Source: UBA1038 sp964481445
Lineage (GTDB): Bacteria > Bacillota > Clostridia > Christensenellales > Aristaeellaceae
Length of the DNA: 64,000 bases
Reading direction: 5' to 3'
Assembly (NCBI GenBank): GCA_964481445.1
Contig: CAYZTQ010000001.1
Coordinates: 1 to 64,000, forward strand
In this document: positions 7,427 through 14,624 of the stretch, one piece after another
Position numbering within the stretch: the stretch's first letter is position 1
Layout of the letters: the number at the start of each line of letters is the position of its first letter
Position numbers and translations under genes: made by a program
The notes under the pieces: model-generated
The model's input: the letters and a program-made list of their open reading frames with translations, nothing else
The model's database searches: none
Told to the model about the DNA's origin: nothing

Positions 7427-8356
7427 TCAGGGCACCAGCGTGGCAAAATAGATGATGTCGCTCACGGCTCTGCTCTTGGGGTTATTGGGGGAGTTGATCT
7501 TGCGCCCGCCCAGTATCAGCGAATTGCTGCTGCCGCCATCCAGATTGTAGGCGTACAGGCATGGACGGCCCAGCGCCTGCGCCGCCGTGATGGTATAGTC
7601 CGCCGCTTCGCACAGCTTCAGCCCGCGGGAACCCGGGTCTTCCGGCCCTTCCGTTGATACGATGAGGTACTCAAGCGGGCCCAGCTGTGCAATGACGGCG
7701 CGCTGCGTCGGCTTGAGCGCCGAGGTGAGGAAGTAGTTGGTCTGGGCGGGGAAAACCGCTTCGTTATCAATCACCAGCGCTGGGCCGAAGGAAAAGGCGT
7801 TCAAGATGCTCAGCCCCGCGTCAGCGATGGCCTGACGGGCGGCTGCCACATCTTTTTTGTGCGCTTTTTGTACCACATGAAAATTGCCTTCGCTGTCGAT
7901 GATCAAAAGATCCTCCCCTGTGGGGCGGTTGCGTATCAGCTTGCCCTGGCGCACGATGAACCGCTCGGAGTTGAACTGAAAATAATCGCCGTTCATGGCG
8001 AGTACGGCATGATGGCGGGCGGCAATGGTGGCGGCCTTATGCGAGCCCTTGTGCTTGAAGGTGCTGGCAGGGGCCGTCCGCAGCTGCGAAGGGTGCGTTA
8101 TCTTGATATGCGCATAGAGGATGTTGGTGTCATACGCGCGATCTTTGTAGATTTTGATGGAAAGACTTTCGTCCTCATAGCCGCCGTCCTCCGGCAGAAA
8201 GCACTTCGCCTTGGGCTTGGGCCCGCAGCTCAAATCCATCGGCAGGGGGGCCAGGGCGCTGGCAGGCGAAGGCGCGGCAGGCTCCGCGCACACCGGCGCA
8301 AACGTGAGAAGCAGCAGACCGGCAAGAACACGCGCAAGGACATTTCTTCGAAACAT
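7427..8356 (-). CDS. secreted phosphodiester glycosidase family protein (NAGPA/DUF2233 domain)
   Basis: 309 residues. A signal peptide covers about residues 1-25 (MFRRNVLARVLAGLLLLTFA). The rest resembles the NAGPA/DUF2233 domain known from the mammalian mannose-6-phosphate uncovering enzyme and bacterial exopolysaccharide proteins: HHAVLAMNGDYFQF in the middle and YAYNLDGGSSNSLILGGRKI near the C-terminus, where the family has its conserved N-L-D-G-G-S active-site segment. It probably cleaves a phosphodiester-linked sugar at the cell surface; the substrate is unknown. The following gene begins one nucleotide after its stop, so the two are likely co-translated. Its own promoter is at 8386-8414. 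Confidence 0.82.
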   Translation of the reverse strand: MFRRNVLARVLAGLLLLTFAPVCAEPAAPSPASALAPLPMDLSCGPKPKAKCFLPEDGGYEDESLSIKIYKDRAYDTNILYAHIKITHPSQLRTAPASTFKHKGSHKAATIAARHHAVLAMNGDYFQFNSERFIVRQGKLIRNRPTGEDLLIIDSEGNFHVVQKAHKKDVAAARQAIADAGLSILNAFSFGPALVIDNEAVFPAQTNYFLTSALKPTQRAVIAQLGPLEYLIVSTEGPEDPGSRGLKLCEAADYTITAAQALGRPCLYAYNLDGGSSNSLILGGRKINSPNNPKSRAVSDIIYFATLVP

Positions 8357-8385
8357 GTGATACTCCTTGTTTCTAAATCAGCGTA

Positions 8386-8414
8386 AAAATACCATCATTC
8401 AGGGGAACTGTCAA
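8386..8414 (-). promoter_or_regulatory. promoter of the phosphodiester glycosidase gene
   Basis: On the minus strand TTGACA (8414-8409), 17 nt, TATTTT (8391-8386), about 30 nt before the ATG at 8356. Confidence 0.55.
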
Positions 8415-8459
8415 CGAACCAACCGGCCCGGAAGCGCGATGCTGCCGGGGCATCCCCTG

Positions 8460-8488
8460 TTTACAGGCCGCAGCGTTGCGGTTATAGT
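8460..8488 (+). promoter_or_regulatory. promoter of the leucine-rich repeat gene
   Basis: TTTACA (8460-8465), 17 nt, TATAGT (8483-8488), followed by GGGAGG and the ATG at 8516. Confidence 0.55.
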
Positions 8489-8515
8489 ACGGATAATCGC
8501 TTTTTGGGAGGGATT

Positions 8516-9370
8516 ATGAGAAAGCTCTTCGCCGCGGTATCCTGCCTTCTGCTTTGCCTGTGCCTGGGCGCCGGTGCGTCGGAGGGGGCAGTGGAATACC
8601 GCAATATCTCCGTATCGCCGGACGGAAGCTATGTGGATTTTGGCAAGACCCGGATCGCTGACCTGAAGCGCTTCTACCGATTTCTTGATGAGCGGCCGGA
8701 ACTTAAAAAGGTAGATTTGTACGCTACACCGCTCAGCCTGAAGAATATGGAAGCCCTGATGGTTCAATATCCCCGGATCGAGTTCGGCTGCACCTTCAGG
8801 TTTGTGAAAGGCACCCTATCCACCAACGCGCAGGCCTATTCCACCTGGAACCATATTTCCGACCCCATGTATCCCTCTGCGCGCTTTGCGGCGCTCAAAT
8901 ACTGTGATTCGCTCAAGGCGCTGGATCTTGGGCACAACCATATCCGGGAGCTTGACTTTATTGCGCATCTGAGCGACCTGCGCATCCTGATTCTGTCGGT
9001 CTGCGATATTGACGACCTGTCCGTCATCGGCAGCTTTGAGCAGCTGGAGTATCTGGAGCTTTTCAATAACGAGATCATGGATCTCTCACCGCTCAAAAAC
9101 CTCAGGAAGCTGAAGCACCTCAACCTCTGCCACAACCCCTTCAGCGACATTTCGCCCCTGCTGGAAATGAAGCAGCTCAAACGGCTCTGGCTATCCGATC
9201 GCTTTCTGACGACTGAACAGAAACAGATGCTGGAAGACGCGCTGCCCGGCTGCGAAATCTGGTATGCCTGGGGTGATTGCACGGGCAACGGCTGGCGCAG
9301 CAAGGGAGGATACTATCCCGCGATGATGAAGGTGTTCAAAAGCGGCGTTTACGCGCCCCTGCCCGATTGA
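8516..9370 (+). CDS. secreted leucine-rich repeat protein
   Basis: 284 residues. A signal peptide spans about residues 1-22 (MRKLFAAVSCLLLCLCLGAG). After a variable N-terminal part come four to five internalin-like repeats (about residues 120-230), for example LKALDLGHNHIRELDFIAHL, LRILILSVCDIDDLSVIGSF, LEYLELFNNEIMDLSPLKNL and LKHLNLCHNPFSDISPLLEM. Such proteins bind other proteins or glycans; no enzyme motif is visible and no anchor (LPXTG, SLH) is seen at the C-terminus. An in-frame TTG at 8504 overlaps the ribosome site, so the ATG at 8516 is preferred. Function unknown. Confidence 0.85.
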   Translation: MRKLFAAVSCLLLCLCLGAGASEGAVEYRNISVSPDGSYVDFGKTRIADLKRFYRFLDERPELKKVDLYATPLSLKNMEALMVQYPRIEFGCTFRFVKGTLSTNAQAYSTWNHISDPMYPSARFAALKYCDSLKALDLGHNHIRELDFIAHLSDLRILILSVCDIDDLSVIGSFEQLEYLELFNNEIMDLSPLKNLRKLKHLNLCHNPFSDISPLLEMKQLKRLWLSDRFLTTEQKQMLEDALPGCEIWYAWGDCTGNGWRSKGGYYPAMMKVFKSGVYAPLPD

Positions 9371-9387
9371 TTCAAGGCTTCTGAAAG

Positions 9388-10065
9388 TCAGGGCTCCGGG
9401 CGCTCGCTGCTCAGGCGGATCTTACGGCCGCTGACAGTCAGCCTGCCCTCGCTTTGCATCTGGTACAGCGTCCTCGTCATGGCGCTGCGGTCGATGCATA
9501 AAAAGTCCGCCAGTTCCTGCCGGGCAAGGGGAAGAAGGGGCTCGTCGCTGCCCTGTGCGGCGGCCAGCTCCGACAGATAGCTCAAGAGCTTGTTTTCAAT
9601 GCTGCGCTTGGACAGATGGCGGATGTTGCCCGTCAGGGAGATGTTCTTTGCCGCGATCATGCGGGTAAGCTGATGCAGGAGCGGGCCCGCGAAGCACTCC
9701 CCCTGCCGCCGCGGGGCCAGCAGCGGCTTGACGGGGAGAAAGAGCACGCGGCTCCTTTCCGCCGCGTTGACGCCAAGCGGTATGCATTCTTCCGCCAGCG
9801 CGAAGGATTCCGCGAATACCTCCCCCGCTTCCAGCTTGTGGATCAGCGTCTGGTGCCCCCAGTAATCGGTCTGCCAGACCTGCACGCTGCCTTCCAGCAC
9901 AATGCCCAGCTCGGTGACACGGCTGCCGGGCGCTATCACCGTTTCGCCGCGCGCATAGACGCGCTCGCTGGCCGAAAGAGCGGTCAGCATATCCTGTATT
10001 TCCTTCATTTCCATCTCCTCAAACAGCGGGCAGCGGCTCAGGGCGTTCACATCAGGCGCATCCAT
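9388..10065 (-). CDS. Crp/Fnr-family transcriptional regulator
   Basis: 225 residues. An N-terminal cyclic-nucleotide-binding-like sensor barrel (residues 10-130, with SRVTELGIVLEGSVQVWQTD) is followed by a dimer helix and a C-terminal winged helix-turn-helix (RQELADFLCIDRSAMTRTLY, near residues 180-200). There is no N-terminal FNR-type cysteine cluster; the effector cannot be read from the sequence. The gene is divergent from an Fe-S protein gene, with a perfect 16-bp palindrome in the 85-nt gap. Such pairs occur with HcpR-like regulators of nitrosative stress and redox genes, but that identity is only a possibility here. Confidence 0.9.
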   Translation of the reverse strand: MDAPDVNALSRCPLFEEMEMKEIQDMLTALSASERVYARGETVIAPGSRVTELGIVLEGSVQVWQTDYWGHQTLIHKLEAGEVFAESFALAEECIPLGVNAAERSRVLFLPVKPLLAPRRQGECFAGPLLHQLTRMIAAKNISLTGNIRHLSKRSIENKLLSYLSELAAAQGSDEPLLPLARQELADFLCIDRSAMTRTLYQMQSEGRLTVSGRKIRLSSERPEP

Positions 10066-10080
10066 CGTTCAGTCTCCTCT

Positions 10081-10096
10081 TGTTGCATCCGCAACA
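10081..10096. promoter_or_regulatory. Crp/Fnr operator candidate
   Basis: TGTTGC-ATCC-GCAACA is a perfect inverted repeat with 6-bp arms, the geometry of Crp/Fnr sites. It sits 15 nt upstream of the regulator's start codon (autoregulation) and its centre is about 41 nt upstream of the likely transcription start given by TATGAT (10118-10123) of the divergent Fe-S gene, the position of a class II activator site. Confidence 0.65.
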
Positions 10097-10150
10097 TATC
10101 TGATGGGTGGATTATCCTATGATGGCTTCCGTAAGTCAAGGAGGGCGAAC

Positions 10151-10876
10151 ATGAAACGCAAGATTGTAAGCATTGATGAAGCGCGCTGCACCGGCTGCGG
10201 CCTGTGCGCGGAGGCCTGCCATGAGGGGGCCATCGCCATGATAGACGGCAAGGCCCGATTGATTCGGGATGATTACTGCGATGGGCTCGGCGCCTGCCTG
10301 CCCGCCTGCCCCGCGGACGCCATTCAGATCATTGAGCGCGAGGCGGATGCCTTTGACGAAGAAGCGGTCAAAGAAAACCTCGCGTCAAAGGGAAAAACGG
10401 CTAAACCAGCCGCGCAACCCCTCTCTTTCGGCTGCCCGGGCGTGCGGGCGCAGGCTCTGAACCACTCCGCGGCGCAGCAAAGCCCGGAGCCTCAGACAGA
10501 CTGGCCGCAGAGCCGGCTTGCCCAGTGGCCTGTGCAGATACAGCTGGCGCCGCTGACCGCGCCCTATTTTGACGGGGCGAACCTCTTGATCGCGGCGGAC
10601 TGCGCGGCCTACGCCCACGCCAATTTCCACAATCGCTTCATGAAAAACAGGGTGACGCTGATCGGCTGTCCGAAGCTCGATCCCGTCAATTACGCCGAAA
10701 AACTGACCGAGATTCTAAAACGCAACGCCATCAAATCGGTCACGCTGGTGCGCATGGAGGTGCCCTGCTGCGGCGGCCTCGAGCGCGCGCTGGTGCAGGC
10801 GCTGCAAAACAGCGGTAAGTTCATCCCCTGGCAGGTGACTACGCTGAGCATCCGGGGCGATATTTTGGAAGACTGA
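10151..10876 (+). CDS. 4Fe-4S dicluster protein (ferredoxin-like)
   Basis: 241 residues. Two N-terminal cluster motifs: CTGCGLCAEACHEGAI (about residues 14-29) and CDGLGACLPACPADAI (about residues 43-58). A C-terminal domain of about 120 residues has further cysteines in AADCAAYAHANFHNRFM, VTLIGCPKLDPVNY and MEVPCCGGLERAL. The last two patterns are typical of a conserved anaerobe family of unknown redox partner. It probably moves electrons in the cytosol. Start choice: ATG at 10151 follows GGAGGG; a start at 10103 would lie before the expected promoter end. Regulation by the divergent Crp/Fnr protein is inferred from the shared palindrome. Confidence 0.88.
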   Translation: MKRKIVSIDEARCTGCGLCAEACHEGAIAMIDGKARLIRDDYCDGLGACLPACPADAIQIIEREADAFDEEAVKENLASKGKTAKPAAQPLSFGCPGVRAQALNHSAAQQSPEPQTDWPQSRLAQWPVQIQLAPLTAPYFDGANLLIAADCAAYAHANFHNRFMKNRVTLIGCPKLDPVNYAEKLTEILKRNAIKSVTLVRMEVPCCGGLERALVQALQNSGKFIPWQVTTLSIRGDILED

Positions 10877-10900
10877 GTTTCCGGGTTCTTTAACCCAATT

Positions 10901-10945
10901 AGAAAACCGCTCTGCTTTTTCAGGAAGCAAAGCGGCTTTCTTTGT
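10901..10945. terminator. bidirectional terminator
   Basis: CCGCTCTGCTT (10907-10917) pairs with AAGCAAAGCGG (10925-10935) with one mismatch. T-rich tracts flank both sides (CTTTCTTT on plus, TTTTC on minus). It separates the convergent Fe-S protein and GH130 genes. Confidence 0.65.
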
Positions 10946-10956
10946 GCCGGTCTGGT

Positions 10957-11952
10957 TTATTTGCGGGAAAACTCCTTGGTGTAGCTGACCAGCTCATCCA
11001 CCGTGGTGAAGGCAAGGCCCGTCACGGTGTCGGCGCAGCCGTAGTAGATGGCGATGCGGCCGGTATCGGCGTCGCTCAGCGTCGCGCAGGGGAAGACCAC
11101 GTTAGGCACATCGCCCACGCATTCATACAGCTCGGTGGGGCCCATGATGTAATCCATGCTGCGGTATTTCACGATCCATGGCCTGTCGATATCCAGAATC
11201 GCGCTGCCCATGCGGTAGACAAAGCCGTTGCAGGTGGTGATGACGCCGTGGTAGATCAGCAGCCAGCCTTCATCCGTCTCAATCGGGATGGGGCCGGGGC
11301 CTATCTTGGTGGACTGCCAGGCGGATTCATTGCTCTTGATGGTGCCCATCATGTAGCGGTGGCGGCCCCACAGCTCAAGATCGGGGCTCTGGCTGACAAA
11401 AATATCGCCGAAGGGCGTGTGGCCGTTGTCGCTGGGGCGGCTCATCATCATGTACTGGCCGCCGATTTTGCGGGGGAAAAGCACACCGTTGCGGTTGAAG
11501 GGCAAAAAGGCGTTCTCCAGCTGGGTAAAGGTCTTGAAATCGTGCGTATACGCCACACCGATGGTGGGCGCGCCATGGTAGCCGTTGCACCAGGTCACGT
11601 AGTAGCGCCCGTCCATGAAGCACACGCGCGGGTCGTAGCGGTAATCCACCTTCAAAATCTCATCGTCCGCGCCCTGCATCCGGATGGGTTCATCCTCAAT
11701 TTTCCAGTTGAGGCCGTCCTTGCTGAAGCCGGCGAACAGATCCATGCTGATGGAGCGGCTGTCGCAGCGGAAGATGCCGGCAAAACCGCCTTCAAAGGGA
11801 ACGACCGCGCTGTTGAACACGCTGTTGGAGCGCCGATTGCCGTCCCGCCCGATGATGGGGTTGTTGGAATAGCGCCATACGGGGCCGCGTTCGCCCTGAG
11901 GCTTCTCCTGCCAGGGGATGTTGGGGAGCGCCGTACCGATAATCTTTGCCAT
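10957..11952 (-). CDS. GH130 family glycoside phosphorylase (probably beta-mannoside specific)
   Basis: 331 residues, cytosolic. GH130 hallmarks: RYSNNPIIGRDGNRRSNSVF, VDYRYDPRVCFMDGRYYVTW, LPFNRNGVLFPRKIGGQYMM, SRPSDNGHTPFGDIFVSQSP and GPGPIPIETDEGWLLIYHGV. Known GH130 enzymes phosphorolyse beta-linked mannosides, such as mannosyl-glucose or beta-1,4-manno-oligosaccharides, releasing mannose 1-phosphate. The sequence looks closest to the oligosaccharide phosphorylase branch, but linkage specificity cannot be read by eye. The ATG at 11952 follows GGAGGAG; a longer frame to 11994 has no ribosome site. Divergent from the GH42 gene. Confidence 0.88.
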   Translation of the reverse strand: MAKIIGTALPNIPWQEKPQGERGPVWRYSNNPIIGRDGNRRSNSVFNSAVVPFEGGFAGIFRCDSRSISMDLFAGFSKDGLNWKIEDEPIRMQGADDEILKVDYRYDPRVCFMDGRYYVTWCNGYHGAPTIGVAYTHDFKTFTQLENAFLPFNRNGVLFPRKIGGQYMMMSRPSDNGHTPFGDIFVSQSPDLELWGRHRYMMGTIKSNESAWQSTKIGPGPIPIETDEGWLLIYHGVITTCNGFVYRMGSAILDIDRPWIVKYRSMDYIMGPTELYECVGDVPNVVFPCATLSDADTGRIAIYYGCADTVTGLAFTTVDELVSYTKEFSRK

Positions 11953-12049
11953 GTTTCTCTCCTCCGCTTGATGAATCGGGTGATGATGTGTCAATTACCT
12001 TTGACCGGGCCGCCATGAAACAGTGAAGCGGCACCGGATACCGCCGGTT

Positions 12050-12078
12050 ATTATACCTATTGCTTCCCCCACACGCAA
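12050..12078 (-). promoter_or_regulatory. promoter of the GH130 gene
   Basis: On the minus strand TTGCGT (12078-12073), 17 nt, TATAAT (12055-12050). The rest of the gap up to the GH42 start at 12262 holds no gene, and no clear plus-strand promoter was found in it. Confidence 0.55.
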
Positions 12079-12261
12079 CGCTGGGAATGGAAAGGCGTAG
12101 AGCGGTGCCAAAACGACTGGCAAGAAGTGGAGCGGCCGCTTCAATTCTATTTGCTGTCAGGCGGCCGGTCTGTTGACTTGCGGGAGGTGAAAGAGTATGG
12201 TTTTTGCATCAGAATCGATGTGCCGAGTGCAGGCAAAAGGCGCGAATAAGGAGAAGCCGAT

Positions 12262-14343
12262 ATGAATCATCAGCATTCCATCAAAATGGACAAGCCGACC
12301 CTTGGGGTCTGCTATTACCCCGAACACTGGCCGAAGGAAATGTGGCAGGATGACCTGCGCCGCATGAAGGAGCACGGCATCGAGGTCGTGCGCGTCTTTG
12401 AATTTGCCTGGAGCGTTGTCGAACCCTATGAAGACGTGTACGATTATGCCTTGTTCGACAGCTTTCTGGATTTGGCGGCAAAAGAAGGCACCCGTGTGAT
12501 CATGTGTACGCCCACCGCTACGCCGCCCGCCTGGCTGACTGCAAAGCATCCCGAGGTGCTGAACGCCGATGTGGACGGAAACCTGATGCATCACGGCCAC
12601 AGAAGGCATTACAATTACAATTCCGATACGTATATCTATTATACAGAACGGATCGTGGGCAGGCTGGCCGCCCGCTACGGGCAGCACCCGGCCATCATCG
12701 GCTGGCAGATTGACAACGAGATCAACTGTGAGATCAACGAGTTCTACTCGGATGCCGACCGCGAGGCCTTCCGGCGGTATCTGCGCGCGCACTTTGGCAC
12801 GCTGGAGGCGCTCAACGCGGCGATTGGCGCCAATTTCTGGAGCCAGAGCTATTCCGACTGGTCGCAGGTGGATCTTTCCCGCCACACGCTGCATGGCCTT
12901 GGCAACCCGCACCTGTCGCTGCTGGAAAAGCGCTTCTTTTCAAAGAGCGCCATCCGCTTTGTGAAGCTGCAGAGCGATATCCTGAGAAAGTATGTCGGCG
13001 ACCGCTTTGTCACCACCAATGGCATCTTCGGGCATCTGGATAACTTTGAGATGGTGAATACGGCGCTTGATTTCATCACCTATGACAGCTACCCCAACTT
13101 CGCCTATGGCGAGGAGGGCATCAACTCCGGCAAAAAGGCGAAAGGCGAGAGCGATCTTGGCGACCGCGCGTGGAGCATGAACCTCTCCTACGCCAGAGCC
13201 CTCAGCCCGAATTTCGGCGTGATGGAGCAGCAGTCGGGCGCCAACGGCTGGGATTTCCGCATGCTCGCGCCGATGCCTAAACCCGGCCAGATGCGCCTTT
13301 GGACGCTGCAATCCATCGCCCACGGGGCGGATTATGTCAGCTTCTTCCGCTGGCGTACCTGCGCCTACGGCACCGAGATTTACTGGCACGGTATTAACGA
13401 TTACAGCAACGGGGACAACAGGCGTCTTGGCGAGCTGAAGACCATTCATCAGGACCTGCGGAAGCTGAAGGGCCTTGAAGGCAGCGCCTATCAGGCGAAG
13501 GTTGCGCTGGCCTGGGATTATCTCAACGAGTGGGACGGCGAGCGCGACCTGTGGCACGGGCCGCTTGACAGGGCCTCGCGTCAGGGCATCTTCGCGGCCG
13601 CGCAGCGCTCGCACACGCCGATGGATCTATTGTGGATCCGCAGCACCAACACCCATAAGACGCAGCCGGAAGAGCTGCTGAAGTACAAGGTCATCTTCTA
13701 TCCGCACGCCTCCATCCTGACAAAGGATACGGCTGCCCTGCTGAAAGCCTATGTGGAGGCGGGCGGCATCCTGATTCTGGGCGCAAGAACCGGCTACAAG
13801 GATGAGTACGGGCGCTGCCCCATGCAGCCCATGCCCGGCGAAGCGGCGGAGCTGTGCGGCGTAAAGGTGAAGGATTATACGCTGGCAAGGCCGGAAGACA
13901 TGGCAAAGATCGTTTGGAATGGAAAGACATACGAAGCCCCGCAGTTCCACGATGTGCTGGCGCCGGAGCGCGGCGCCGAGGCGGCGGCTTCCTTCTCGGG
14001 CTGCTACTATGACGGCGAATGCGCCATGACGGTCAAAAAGTATAAAAAGGGTGGCCGCGTCTACTACCTGGGCAGCGGCTTCTCGGTGGAGATGGCCGCC
14101 GCGCTGCTTGAAGAAACCAGCGTGATCAGCCCCTACAAGGATACGATTGACTGCCCCGGCGAAGTGGAATTGGCCTGCCGCGCCGGCAAAGAACAGGAAT
14201 ATTACTTTGTTCTCAACTATACAAGCAAACCCCAGACAGTAGCCCTGCGTCAAGAACTGACCGATGCCTTCTCCGGCAGTCAGGTTCAGGGGGAGATAAC
14301 GCTGGCGCCCTATGGCGTGCGGGTGTTTGTGAAAAAGAAATAA
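12262..14343 (+). CDS. GH42 beta-galactosidase
   Basis: 693 residues with no signal peptide, so a cytosolic enzyme. The TIM barrel starts at LGVCYYPEHWPKEMWQDDLR (residues 14-33). The acid/base glutamate is E153 in IIGWQIDNEINCE and the nucleophile is E322 in GVMEQQSGANGWDF, both in the standard GH42 contexts. The central part fits the trimerisation domain and the C-terminal about 60 residues the small beta domain. GH42 enzymes remove terminal beta-galactose from plant galactan or milk-type oligosaccharides, rarely alpha-arabinose. AAGGAGAAG precedes the start. Three perfect hairpins follow the gene before the GH3 gene. Confidence 0.93.
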   Translation: MNHQHSIKMDKPTLGVCYYPEHWPKEMWQDDLRRMKEHGIEVVRVFEFAWSVVEPYEDVYDYALFDSFLDLAAKEGTRVIMCTPTATPPAWLTAKHPEVLNADVDGNLMHHGHRRHYNYNSDTYIYYTERIVGRLAARYGQHPAIIGWQIDNEINCEINEFYSDADREAFRRYLRAHFGTLEALNAAIGANFWSQSYSDWSQVDLSRHTLHGLGNPHLSLLEKRFFSKSAIRFVKLQSDILRKYVGDRFVTTNGIFGHLDNFEMVNTALDFITYDSYPNFAYGEEGINSGKKAKGESDLGDRAWSMNLSYARALSPNFGVMEQQSGANGWDFRMLAPMPKPGQMRLWTLQSIAHGADYVSFFRWRTCAYGTEIYWHGINDYSNGDNRRLGELKTIHQDLRKLKGLEGSAYQAKVALAWDYLNEWDGERDLWHGPLDRASRQGIFAAAQRSHTPMDLLWIRSTNTHKTQPEELLKYKVIFYPHASILTKDTAALLKAYVEAGGILILGARTGYKDEYGRCPMQPMPGEAAELCGVKVKDYTLARPEDMAKIVWNGKTYEAPQFHDVLAPERGAEAAASFSGCYYDGECAMTVKKYKKGGRVYYLGSGFSVEMAAALLEETSVISPYKDTIDCPGEVELACRAGKEQEYYFVLNYTSKPQTVALRQELTDAFSGSQVQGEITLAPYGVRVFVKKK

Positions 14344-14363
14344 ACCGGAATGGCAAAGGAATG

Positions 14364-14513
14364 GGGCAAAGCGTATTCGCTGAAGACACGCTTTTGCCCG
14401 TGAGGCAACACAAGGGCAGAGGGGGCAAGGATGATTGGCTTCTCTGCCCTTCTGCTGCATCGGCATCAGGGGAAGTGAAATCACACCGTGAGAGATAGCC
14501 TGATCTCACGGTG
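14364..14513 (+). other. three successive hairpins between GH42 and GH3 genes
   Basis: Three inverted repeats in 150 nt: GGGCAAAGCGT (14364-14374) with ACGCTTTTGCCC (14388-14399, one bulge); AAGGGCAGAG (14412-14421) with CTCTGCCCTT (14442-14451); CACCGTGAGA (14484-14493) with TCTCACGGTG (14504-14513). Only the last is followed by a T-rich stretch (CCTTTCTC). They may terminate or stabilise the GH42 transcript. Confidence 0.6.
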
Positions 14514-14624
14514 GCCTTTCTCGCCTGTTCTTGTTACAATAGGACATCGTCTTTTATGAACATCGGCTGCGCGGCTTTCGGGCCGCAGCTATCGGAAAAT
14601 TCTGGAAACGCAAGGAGAAGGATT

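Noticed and set aside
10942..12018. 358-codon frame opposite the GH130 gene
   Set aside because: Shadow of GH130; no ribosome site and composition of an antisense frame.
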